DNA of 64,000 nt from Bathynomus jamesi (Eukaryota; Arthropoda; Malacostraca; Isopoda; Cirolanidae). The stretch is taken from the NCBI GenBank assembly GCA_023014485.1, contig JAJOZX010000877.1, positions 899,001-963,000 on the forward strand. The letters run 5' to 3'. The position numbers and the translations under genes were made by a program. The notes beneath the pieces are model-generated. The model ran no database searches, was not told where the DNA came from, and saw only the letters and a list, made by a program, of their open reading frames with translations. Shown here in pieces: positions 44,477 through 52,692 of the stretch. The stretch's first letter is position 1; every line of letters begins with the position of its first letter.

Positions 44477-44527
44477 TATATATAGGACGGTTCAAATAAA
44501 TGAAAATTAAAAATTCAAGCAAGCATT
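44386..44527. repeat. Palindrome around (TA)n, arms about 45 bp
   Basis: GCTTGCTTGAATTTTTAATT is inverted on the right, AATTAAAAATTCAAGCAAGC. Pairing extends through TTTGAACCGTCCTA on both sides, and a (TA)n run fills the centre. Confidence 0.85.
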
Positions 44528-44929
44528 ATATTAAACACCGTTCTGAAATTGTGTTTGGCGCAGAAGTTTATGATATCGAAATAAACTTTGGCGCTTAATG
44601 ATCCGCATCCATCACACATCTCTGTTATTTTTTTAAAATTTATTTATTGTATCGTTCGCGAAATCTGGGGACCCCCAATAAACTTTTACAGATGGGAGAG
44701 CAAGCTTCGCGCACTGTTGAATTTCACCTTCCAGTTTGAGACGTTTTATATTTCAGAGGAAATAAATTTTTCCGAACCTATTTTAGATGGGGTACAATAA
44801 ACCTATTCACAAACCAACCTCGTTAAGTTCCTCGTCTCCCTCTCTCTCGCGCTCTCGCTCGCGCTCTCTCTTTCTCGGGGCAGAATACAAGATAAAAAAC
44901 AACGCATTTCTCTCTCTACGAATGCGAAT

Positions 44930-45172
44930 ATCTGACACGCCCCAGATTTCACGGGGCAGCCAATCACAACCCTGTGGGCGGAGCTCAGAACCTATGTTTG
45001 GCTGCTATGCGGGCCTACGCGTCAAGGCCGCCCAAAATTCACCGATAGCCAATAGGAAGCTCGCGATTCGTGTATTGTAGGTTGATCACGATCCCGTTTA
45101 CAAAAGGGGCCACTTTCATCTCAGGACCTCATTTCAGTAGTTTTTTTCGCTTAGTGCTTTTGAAATACCCAC
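44930..45172 (+). promoter_or_regulatory. Promoter-like region: CCAAT and GC boxes
   Basis: Within about 240 bp are CAGCCAATCAC (near 44957), TGTGGGCGGAGCTCA (near 44974, a GC box) and TAGCCAATAGGAAG (near 45046). The GC content is clearly above that of the surroundings. It precedes the exon-like segment starting at 45174 in a good initiation context (CACCATGA). A similar AGCTCCGCCCAC motif, inverted, precedes the cargo genes near 56666. The two CCAAT boxes and one GC box are what I see; promoter activity is inference. Confidence 0.45.
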
Positions 45173-45173
45173 C

Positions 45174-45351
45174 ATGAGCCAAGAATCGCTCTACAACTCC
45201 CCCGAATTGTTTGAAGATCAAGACGTCCCATCGCTCTCTGCAATTTATCTACCCTATTCAATGCTGTGGATGGGAACACTCTACTTTCAACGCAGACTGT
45301 TGCAGAAAGTTGCGATGCATTGCAAGATCCAACGGACAACTCATTTGAAAT
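45174..45351 (+). pseudogene. Exon-like segment 1 of an unidentified gene
   Basis: The ATG at 45174 (context CACCATGA) starts MSQESLYNSPELFEDQDVPS. The segment ends at a strong donor, T|GTAAGT, at 45351/45352. In the frame set by the ATG the end does not join an open frame in the next segment. In the frame two bases over, the second half reads NAVDGNTLLSTQTVAESCDA and ends in phase with segment 2, so a small indel around 45215-45250 is likely. The protein is acidic and resembles nothing I know. It may be a 5' exon of the Polinton polymerase gene (see findings), Polinton cargo, or a host gene. Confidence 0.4.
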
Positions 45352-45476
45352 GTAAGTGATTATATTCATCGTTTCATTCAGTGATAAATAATTTTTAAAA
45401 TTCATGATAAAGCGAAGTGAAAGGATATCTGATTTGCGATCATAATTTGCGGGTGATTTCTCTTATTGCAACTCTC

Positions 45477-45514
<38 letters not shown>

Positions 45515-45793
45515 TTACTAGGCGCCTGGTGGACCTTAAAGCGGTCTGTCAGTTGAATAATTCGTTGTACTTGAGCAAAAGAAAACCACCAGAGGCTTGC
45601 TAGGCCTTTCCTGGCTTGTTCGAAACTACTAATTAGTACCTTCCGGATGCCTATTGCACCCCGCAAGTTACAGAAATCTCCTTCCAGATTTCCAGGCAGA
45701 CATTCCAGGTGGTTTAAGCTGCTACACCTCGACAAGTTTACGTAGTTTCTTGTCCTGGCAAGGTAAGGCTCCAGGACCGTAGCAGATATATAT

Positions 45794-45827
<34 letters not shown>

Positions 45828-46520
45828 CATATCGGTCGTAATATAACTTACCCTAGCGTAGCCTAACCGGGACATAATATAGCCTAACCTAACCTAGCCA
45901 ATATATATCAGCCCAGGACTCTTTCTCGTTTATAATAACATAACCTAACCTAACACAACTGAACCTAACCTAATCGGGATATAATATAACCTAACCTACC
46001 CTAGCATTATTCTGAGTTTTTCTACAACTAAAATTATTCCTAGGATTCTTTTTCGTTTATAATAATATAACCTAACCTAACCTAACACAATTGAACCTAA
46101 CCTAACCTAACACAATTGAACCTAACCGGGACGTAATATATCCTAGCCTAACCTAGCCTATATATATATATCGTTTATAATAACATATCCTAAACTAACC
46201 TAGCCTATATCTATATTGGCCCAGGGCTCTTTCTCGTTTATAATAATATAACCTAACTTAACCTAACACAACTGAACCTAATCCAACCTAACACAATTGA
46301 ACCTATCCGGGTATAATATAACCTAGCCTAACCTAGCACAGGTCAAAATTTTCACCCCACCATAGCCCTACGGTTTAACGGTGATCCCATAACCCAGCTT
46401 TTCCACTTATCTCTTAATATAACCTAACCTAGCGTAGCATACCCCGGCATAATTAAGTATTAATTTTACTTAACTTTATTTCATTCAGTATGAAATAATC
46501 ATGTTAACTTCTCATTAAAG
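45352..46520 (+). other. Intron-like interval filled with repeats
   Basis: Between donor GTAAGT at 45352 and acceptor CATTAAAG at 46520 there are (TA)n tracts (45479-45511 and 45785-45826), an unassigned GC-moderate segment (45512-45790) that resembles a LINE tail or untranslated repeat, and a CCTAA-rich tandem array (45840-46440). Confidence 0.4.
45840..46440. repeat. CCTAA-rich tandem array (TTAGG-like)
   Basis: Runs of two to four AACCT units are embedded in a longer repeating unit with CCCAGG(A/G)CTCTTTCTCGTT, TATAATAA(C/T)AT, AACACAA(C/T)TGAACCTAA and CGGGA(T/C)(A/G)TAATAT. The long unit recurs about four times with lengths of roughly 100-190 bp. The core pentamer equals the arthropod telomere repeat (TTAGG), but runs are short and interspersed, so this is a satellite, not a telomere. 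Confidence 0.75.
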
Positions 46521-46685
46521 GGACGAAACGGAACTTGAACATGTTATAGCTACTTTTCGTTTTGATGAAAGGGGAAAAAATGATATGGACGCTTTACCGC
46601 ACAACCAACCCAGCGAACTGAATACAGAGGTTGAGGTATTGGCTCACATCCGGTCCAACGAATGCCAGGTCGTCGAGGAAGTAAT
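46521..46685 (+). pseudogene. Exon-like segment 2 of an unidentified gene
   Basis: This 165-bp segment lies between an acceptor (TCATTAAAG at 46520) and a strong donor (GTAAGT at 46686). It is open in one frame throughout: after one base completing the split codon it reads DETELEHVIATFRFDERGKN and ends VVEEV plus two bases. It is acidic like segment 1 and begins in the phase that the second half of segment 1 ends in. The next coding exon is not known; on the plus strand the first in-phase acceptor with a fitting acidic reading is at about 52692, at the head of the polymerase gene. Confidence 0.4.
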
Positions 46686-46799
46686 GTAAGTATTTCTTGG
46701 GGTTAAGAACAAAGCACATTGTATTTTCATTTAATTTATTAAATGGTAGAAAACATGTACAAAGCGGAACCAGTGTCCATTAAACAAGTCTTAATGGCG

Positions 46800-47322
46800 A
46801 CAAATAGGCCTTTACACAATATAGACTTACACCTTTACACAAAACAGCGAGTGCTAACATATGGGAACCTTTTTTTATCTGTCTGCATACCAACTCGCCA
46901 TTCATTTCAGTATCGCACAAATCGAATAATTTAAAAAAATTTATACATCCCTTCCAGCGTGACATGTGCATGAGAAATGAGAGGGTGTACATGCCGCACG
47001 TGTTACTATAATATCCTTGAAAGCGGTACGGGTTCCATACAATCTCTGGTACATGTATCTGCTCGATAAATTGTACAACCACAGGATCATTCCATGCCTG
47101 AGTGCCAAGTGAATCAAAATACTACATTCTTTCGTTATTTTTAAAATAGATTGCAAACCATTGAATCCCCTCACCCCCGACAATGTCGGTGTTCACGATA
47201 ATCCCGTACCAGTTTCTCGTAGTTGGCAATTTCAATATTTCATTCTTCGCAAACACACCAATAAATTTTGAGCATGTGATTCGATCACTTTTCATTACTC
47301 TCTGGAGTGTATTCCCGTCCAT
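46800..47322 (-). pseudogene. Polinton adenain-like cysteine protease
   Basis: Adenain/Ulp1-type proteases of Polintons are thought to mature capsid proteins. The ATG at 47322 lies one base after the stop of the major capsid gene. MDGNTLQRVMKSDRITCSKF is followed by NTDIVGGEGIQWFAIYF; the family has a catalytic His before this Trp, but codon 47163-47161 is CAA (Gln). An in-frame TAG at 47124-47122 interrupts just before FDSLGTQAW, whose Asp is the second triad member. The frame continues with QGYYSNTCGMYTLSF, which contains the oxyanion Gln and the nucleophile Cys. The C-terminus is poorly defined and ends by about 46800. Two inactivating changes in an otherwise open frame. Confidence 0.85.
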
Positions 47323-47323
47323 T

Positions 47324-48617
47324 TTAAAAGTCTGTCACCACGTTCCTGAAACGGTCAACTTCTACCACAGCTTGTGATTCGAGGTACACGAGTACACTAA
47401 TAGGCGCGTCTATAGGCTTGGCAAATTCCAACCTGACTGAGATATTCCCACTTTGTTGTGGACTTAAGTGTGTATTTACGCCAGCAGACAATTCAGGCGT
47501 AATATCAAATGTTAAATTCTTGGACAAACTCTTTCTGCGTTACGCCAAACCCAAGTTCATCACATGCACCTGCATTATGAGCCAGACTACTATAAGCTCT
47601 CGCGCAGAGCGAGAACACAGCGTCTGATGAGTAGTCCGTAATCATAGTCCCTCCCAAAGCGATGCCATTTACGTATAGTTATATTTTTAAGGCCGAAATT
47701 CTCGAATTTAAGGGCACTCTTTTTATATTTTCCATTCGTCGAGGCGTGATCCTGCATCCCAATTAATATCCTTTTAGGTAGGACTCCAAGGGCCACGTTT
47801 TGAAGCTGCTTCGAGGCCAACCCAGCGGGCACCGTGTATAGTTTGATCTGTACCCTGTTAATTGTGTATTTTACTGTGGCGTGTATTAAGTCTATCTCAA
47901 TTTCTATTTGTTTTGGCGAACTTAATATCACTCTGCGTACACGCAAATACATCTCCATGATGTGACTCACAACGAATTTCGCGCCCTCTTCTTGATCAGA
48001 CCCCAGATTTATGCAGATCTCAGGACTCGTACGGTTGAGCTTTAGTTTCATGTCGATGCCGTTCATAAGCAGTTTCTCCTGGAATGTGAAATCTGTATGA
48101 AGACGCCCAAAACATTCGTATATCTTTTTTTTAGAATTTTTAAATTTATCCTTTATACTACGTTCATCTTTAGTCTGATAATAGCCCTCGGCAGTTAAAA
48201 AGGTGTCCTTCGCTTCCTTTGAAAAGTTGAGGTTATTTTTCAGTTAGGCTCATAGGTGATAATAACCCGTTCCTGCCGAGATGTTAACCTGATTTAAATG
48301 CACCTCACACTGGCTGAATATGGAGTGTAAAAAGTTGGTTTCAGGGTATGCAGAGTAACTATCATCGAAGTCTGTTCCATCTGAATGGGCTATACGCAGT
48401 TTAGCGTACATGTGCATGCTGCTCGGGTCAAAAAAGTAAGGGCCTGAGCTGGGTATATCACGAATTCTATAGGTTTACTCGGCGAACTAATTGTGTTCAA
48501 TGGGTTAATTGTAATAAAGTCGCTATGCTCAATAGAGACCTGAGTAGGGGGCATATCAAAGAGGGACAGTTCCGATTTACAGCATTGTGAACTACACGGA
48601 TGGATGAAGCGCGCCAT
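47324..48617 (-). pseudogene. Polinton major capsid-like protein (F54H12.2-like)
   Basis: The start at 48617 gives MARFIHPCSSQCCKSELSLF and PPTQVSIEHSDFI, the opening signature of the F54H12.2-like family encoded by animal Polintons. Further segments, in shifted frames, lie at 48066-47590 and 47527-47324; the last ends with VLVYLESQAVVEVDRFRNVV, the family's typical C-terminus. Total length of about 430 codons fits the family. Polinton capsid proteins are predicted jelly-roll folds that would build an icosahedral shell. At least three frame breaks (near 48390, 48066 and 47580). Its stop is one base from the protease start. Confidence 0.8.
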
Positions 48618-48759
48618 GACGAGTCAGAAATAGTGCCACCTCTCTCGACAACTGGTAATTAGCCTATGGTTCGTGAGAGTAGTGTCCTCAGCTCATATCA
48701 GTTAAAAAATGATCAGCCATAGGCTTCATATGCTTAGAGCACTTCTTTTTTGATTTCCT

Positions 48760-49028
48760 TTAACGTTTAGCGCCACGTGATGGTAACCCCTTCTTCCTGG
48801 CAGCTCTCTTCTTTCCGTCACGACGCATTTTTCTCGTTGCATCTTTGATGATTTCGTCCCGTGTACGTTTTAAATGTTTTTTTAGAGCTTCTGTAGGCTT
48901 AGTTCCACCCATTATGTCTTCTGCCGCGTTAAAGCCTGTTTGTAACGCCTTCCTCCCTAGGTATCTAGCACCCCTCTCCCACGCTGATATCTCACCCCTC
49001 GATAGAGTGTGAATGGCCTTCGGGTCAT
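48760..49028 (-). pseudogene. Polinton basic core-like protein
   Basis: Its ATG overlaps the stop of the upstream minor capsid gene as TAATG (49030-49026). The first frame reads MTRRPFTLYRGVRYQRGRGV and is then stopped; another frame continues with YLGRKALQTGFNAAEDIMGG, then LKKHLKRTRDEIIKDA, and ends in an Arg/Lys-rich tail with a stop at 48760. The YQRG start, KALQTG segment and basic tail fit a small protein regularly found next to Polinton capsid genes, possibly a DNA-condensing or penton-associated virion protein. The function is inference. Confidence 0.6.
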
Positions 49029-49790
49029 TATAAACGACGAAAGTGTAGTTTTACTGTTAAGCTCCCATCACCGAATGGGAAATTTTTTCTCTCAATCGTT
49101 CTTATATATATCGAGATGTTGATTAATAGATTAGTCGCAATATTCACATAATGGGGCTTGTCATATGTAATGCTCAAACTTTTCCCTCTATGGTTGGGGA
49201 TGTGTGCAATGCGCAGCAGGCGCGCCTGGGTGTCCCCAACAAATTGATGCTCTACGATATTGCTGTAAATATAGCACATGTCTGGAGATGGAGAGCTTTC
49301 ACCCAATTTCTCCATCTTCAACTGATACATTAGGCTGGACAAGTCATGCTGTGCGTCGCGAAAAGTATCTCTTTGGAGATCTGCGCTATATCGGTCCTCA
49401 GCCACAATTGTGAACAGCTCTTTATCTTTAATATTTCTACTAAGCGTTGATTTTAATTAACTTCAATGTGCATGCAGGCATGTCTATGTTTACGACTTCA
49501 AAAAGTAAATCGTTTGTCAGGTACGACTTTTCAAGACTCTTATTTAATCCCGTCACAATGTCCATGGCTGTATCATAATGGCCGATTCCGAGCTATACAT
49601 TTGTGCTATAGTACTGCACCTCACCCAACAGGACTGATCGCATAGTATTGTCTAAGGTGATGTCTAATTTTTCGCACTCACCGATTCTTCTAAGGATCAG
49701 AAATATGATTTGCTCATTTTCAAGAGTTAAAAATTTTGAGACTAACTGGAGTTCACATAAATCCCCCTCATACGAATCACGCTCCAATTC
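49028..49790 (-). pseudogene. Polinton minor capsid-like protein
   Basis: The N-terminal part (49787-49445) starts MERDSYEGDLCELQLVSKFL, includes an in-frame TAG near 49593, and continues with GHYDTAMDIVTGLNKSL. After a frameshift, the C-terminal part (49405-49028) has YIYSNIVEHQFVGDTQARLL, KPHYVNIATNLLINISIYIR and FPFGDGSLTVKLHFRRL. That ending is characteristic of Polinton minor capsid (penton-like) proteins, which are single jelly-roll proteins. The exact start is uncertain; it follows the integrase stop at 49899 by about 110 bp. Confidence 0.65.
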
Positions 49791-49898
49791 AATGGGTCCG
49801 TGGAGTCACAAAGTTGGCAAGGGTGTTGTTAGGATGTACAGAGAGAGAAGAAGAGGAAGGGAGTGTGACATAGAAGTGGCTAGGCGCCATGCTGCATA

Positions 49899-50952
49899 CT
49901 ATTTAAGCTTCATTCTTGCGGCAGCTTTTATATAGGTGTTGAAGCTTTCTGGGTAAACCAGCCATTTCACCAGGTACATTTCTCTCTTTCCTGAACCTTT
50001 GCTGCCTAAAATTTTTAAAATTTTAAACACACTTTTTCCTAATTTAAATGTCACTTTCTGCAACTCCTCGCGGTAAAAGCCACCAGCGATCTCTTCCCCA
50101 TTCATATATTCAACGTAATACATCATTATCTCACCTTTAGGTCTCATAGCACTAAGTTTAAAAATCTCACGGGTCTATCCTTGCTCAAATCCCTTGGCGA
50201 ATTTATTTCCCGAACGGGATGGCCTTACATAATCATTGATTTTGAAATGTATAGAGTGTGTTGGCGGTGTCTCCTCTCTTCTCACCTCTGGAGGCGTACC
50301 TCTTTCTAAAACTTCGTTAGGTGTTGTGCCAATCGTACGGTGGTGTGAACGGTTGTATGATGATGCCAATGACCGAGAACGTTTATATATCTGTATGTGT
50401 TTTTATGTGTAAAATAGCGATGCATGCGTTCCTTTATGGTACGTTGAACTCTTTCAGCTAAAGAGGCCTTATGTATAGAACTGCTAGTGTAGTAACTGAT
50501 ATTAAACTCTGTCAGCATGTTCTGAAAAGCGCGACCTATAAATTCTTTCCCCATATCCGTACAAAAATAGCCAGGAACCCTTCTTCTTTTAACATCAACG
50601 TTTTGGTCGCTTTAGCAACTGTTTCAGGCGATTTATTTTTCAGTGGAATTAGCCACAGATATCTAGAGAATACATCTATTATGAATAGGATGTAGCGGTA
50701 TCCGTCATTATACACTGAATATCTTTGCATGTCTGTTAAATCCGCTTGCCAAATAGAGTCAATCGAAGCCGGTTGTCTTGGCCGTTTTAAACCTTTTTCT
50801 CACCGGTTTATGAAGTGTATAAGCATCCTGTTCCCAAAAACCTCAACATCTTTTTTCCCTACTCCGTAAACACCTCTGTACAGTCTATTAACGCCACCAT
50901 AGGAGGCGGGGTTAGAAATGTCATAATAGCGTTTACTTAATATGTTAGCCAT
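49899..50952 (-). pseudogene. Polinton retroviral-type integrase with chromodomain
   Basis: The ATG at 50952 overlaps the end of the upstream gene (ATGGCTAA shared). It starts MANILSKRYYDISNPASYGG, the Polinton integrase opening. The core shows IWQADLTDMQRYS (first Asp) and YILFIIDVFSRYLW (second Asp region), then MGKEFIGRAFQNML and HKASLAERVQRTIKERM with the catalytic Glu. The C-terminal chromodomain reads VFKILKILGSKGS and MYLVKWLVYPESFNTYI. The enzyme joins the transposon to DNA with a 6-bp stagger. Frames change near 50800, 50545, 50300 and 50170, so the gene is broken in at least four places, although all catalytic residues can still be seen. Confidence 0.9.
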
Positions 50953-51677
50953 TTGCGTATTTTAGAGACACGTGGATAAGGTTGGCCGTTTGTTCTCTTC
51001 TTTCTCTCTTCAGAGACGCTGCTGCTGGGGGCGATGGCGTACTCAGTTGTGACACATGCGAGACTTGATCCAGGTCTTTTAACCTATTCAGATTACCTAT
51101 CAATGTTTTGGGGACATTTATTTGTTGTAGTCTTGCTTTAATATGCTTCCATCCTGTTGGTGAGGGCCTGTCCCACTTTCTCACCAGATCATGAACAATC
51201 AACGATGTTGGATCCTTGTACCCTTGTTCCTTCAACAATGACCTCGCCTGTATCGGCCCACTGTATGATGGGGTCCTCACTCAATAGATTATAAAGACTT
51301 AAGCCTTTATTCCTCAATGTATGTGGGAGACTGTTTTTAACACATGTTCGATGTGTTGTGTTCCGTTTCTTTGGTTGGTCATCTCTAACGTCGGGCCAGG
51401 TCCTGTGTCGCCATGCTCAGCGCTATCGCGCTGTGCCTAATAACCACGGGGAGCTCTGTGGATTCTTATAATCTTCGTACTCATGAAGAAATTTCTGCAA
51501 AGCCTCTTGGTACAAGATCCTTTTCTCATCAGGTGACTTTTCACTGTTTAATAGGGCTAGCAACTCGCTTTCCATTCTTTTAAGCCTACTTTTACGGGGT
51601 TCTAGAGCCGTGTCTGGAATCTTTGAACTTTGCAATGAAGCATACACCTCGTGCGGAATCACTACCACCTTCTTCAT
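50945..51677 (-). pseudogene. Conserved Polinton protein of unassigned role
   Basis: The start at 51677 gives MKKVVVIPHEVYASLQSSK and SPDEKRILYQEALQKFLHEY, a short helical motif I know from proteins encoded next to Polinton integrases. A frameshift near 51420 is followed by 51280-50945 with ARSLLKEQGYKDPTSLIVHD and PTGWKHIKARLQQINVPKTL, then IGNLNRLK, which again fits the C-terminus of the same family. No enzymatic motif is visible. It overlaps the integrase start by eight bases. A capsid-assembly or DNA-binding role is possible but unsupported. Confidence 0.6.
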
Positions 51678-51709
51678 TATATTAATCTAGTCAGTAAAGG
51701 ACCCAAAAC

Positions 51710-51997
51710 TGAAATAAGATGGGTAGGAATGATCCCCTCTTTGTACAATAATTCGCTTTTTCTTACCCACAGTTTGACTTTTATGAGCGAGCGCTCGTAT
51801 TATGTTCTTGTAACGACGTAAGCGAGCCTTCTGAGGGGTTTCATTGGCACATTACATTTTATAACATTAAGACAGATTTCACAGATGCATTTTAAAAAGT
51901 CGGAGTCGATATTTTTAACAAACATCTGTTGCAGTGCCCGGGGCAATCGTTGATAGATTTTTATTAATTCACGATATTTCTTCAGCCTATTTGTCAT
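51710..51997 (-). pseudogene. Small basic Polinton protein
   Basis: Starts MTNRLKKYRELIKIYQRLPR at 51997 and continues CICEICLNVIKCNVPMKPLR. After a frameshift near 51810, IRALAHKSQTVGKKKRIIVQRG follows to about 51715. The CICE..LN..K.NVP motif and basic KKKR..VQRG end are typical of a small protein of animal Polintons. Its role is unknown to me; the two Cys and basic tail would fit nucleic-acid binding. It lies between the ATPase and the unassigned protein on the same strand. Confidence 0.6.
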
Positions 51998-52043
51998 TCT
52001 GGAATATACACCGTTTCAGGTTCGTTTGGGAATATATTCGTTC

Positions 52044-52610
52044 TTAGAAGCACCCTAAACGTGTTTCGCGGGTGAAGGTCACAAAGCAAATATCCATAAC
52101 GCTGACTTGTGGCTTCTTTATAAACCTCCAAAAACTCCTTACATTTGATTTGGCTAATACCACAATTTGTGACACATCTCTACGTTGTGCGAATAAGACT
52201 AGATATTGTGTATTTAGCGACACATCGCGCATGTATCTATTTTTGAAAAATAGATTCTGGTTGATGAAGAATACGCTTATGTTAAGATGGTGGGAGAACA
52301 CTGTAAATGTCTCGGCAAACGTTTTATCCATTTCCAACATGAGATCGTCAATTACAATAACTGTATGCTCATTACCTTTTAACGAATTAACGTCATATAC
52401 CCTTGTGGAACAAAATTTCATCTTGGTACTCGTTGAACACTGACTGATACGTCGAATAGCACCATATTACTTTATGCACAAATTTTGAGAACATCCCCCT
52501 TATCTTTAATGATTTTAAGCATAAATACAGTTTTTCCACATAGGGCCAGATATAATACATGTGGAGGGGCTTGTGAACCTGAATTTTTCTACAGATTCCA
52601 TCTCTAACAC
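52044..52610 (-). pseudogene. Polinton packaging ATPase (FtsK/HerA type)
   Basis: The C-terminal part (52421-52044) has EHTVIVIDDLMLEM, a Walker B motif with the acidic pair, then FFINQNLFF and LVLFAQRRDVSQIVVLA, typical of the A32-like genome-packaging ATPases. The P-loop lies upstream near 52545: one frame gives ISGP and the next gives CGKT, so a small deletion or insertion splits the Walker A motif. Further stops and frameshifts separate the two parts. Such ATPases are thought to drive DNA into capsids. The start is not resolved. Confidence 0.75.
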
Positions 52611-52614
52611 GTCA

Positions 52615-52692
52615 CACCCCTAAGTGGGTCATTTACAAAATATTACAAATTTTGAGTGCTGTTCCTTATATTTTGTTTTTCTTCTTCCACAG
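52615..52692. promoter_or_regulatory. Divergent spacer between ATPase and polymerase
   Basis: Less than 100 bp separates the minus-strand cluster from the plus-strand polymerase. The plus strand ends with a pyrimidine run and acceptor-like TTCTTCTTCCACAG at 52692. No TATA box is evident. It could be a shared promoter or the end of an intron leading into the polymerase. Confidence 0.4.

Noticed and set aside
45840..46440. A telomere or interstitial telomere block
   Set aside because: CCTAA runs are only two to four units long and embedded in a longer satellite unit; a telomere would be a long pure array.
45174..46685. A confident host gene
   Set aside because: The two exon-like segments have good splice sites, but the first needs a frame correction, no further host-like exon is visible, and they lie inside the Polinton ends.
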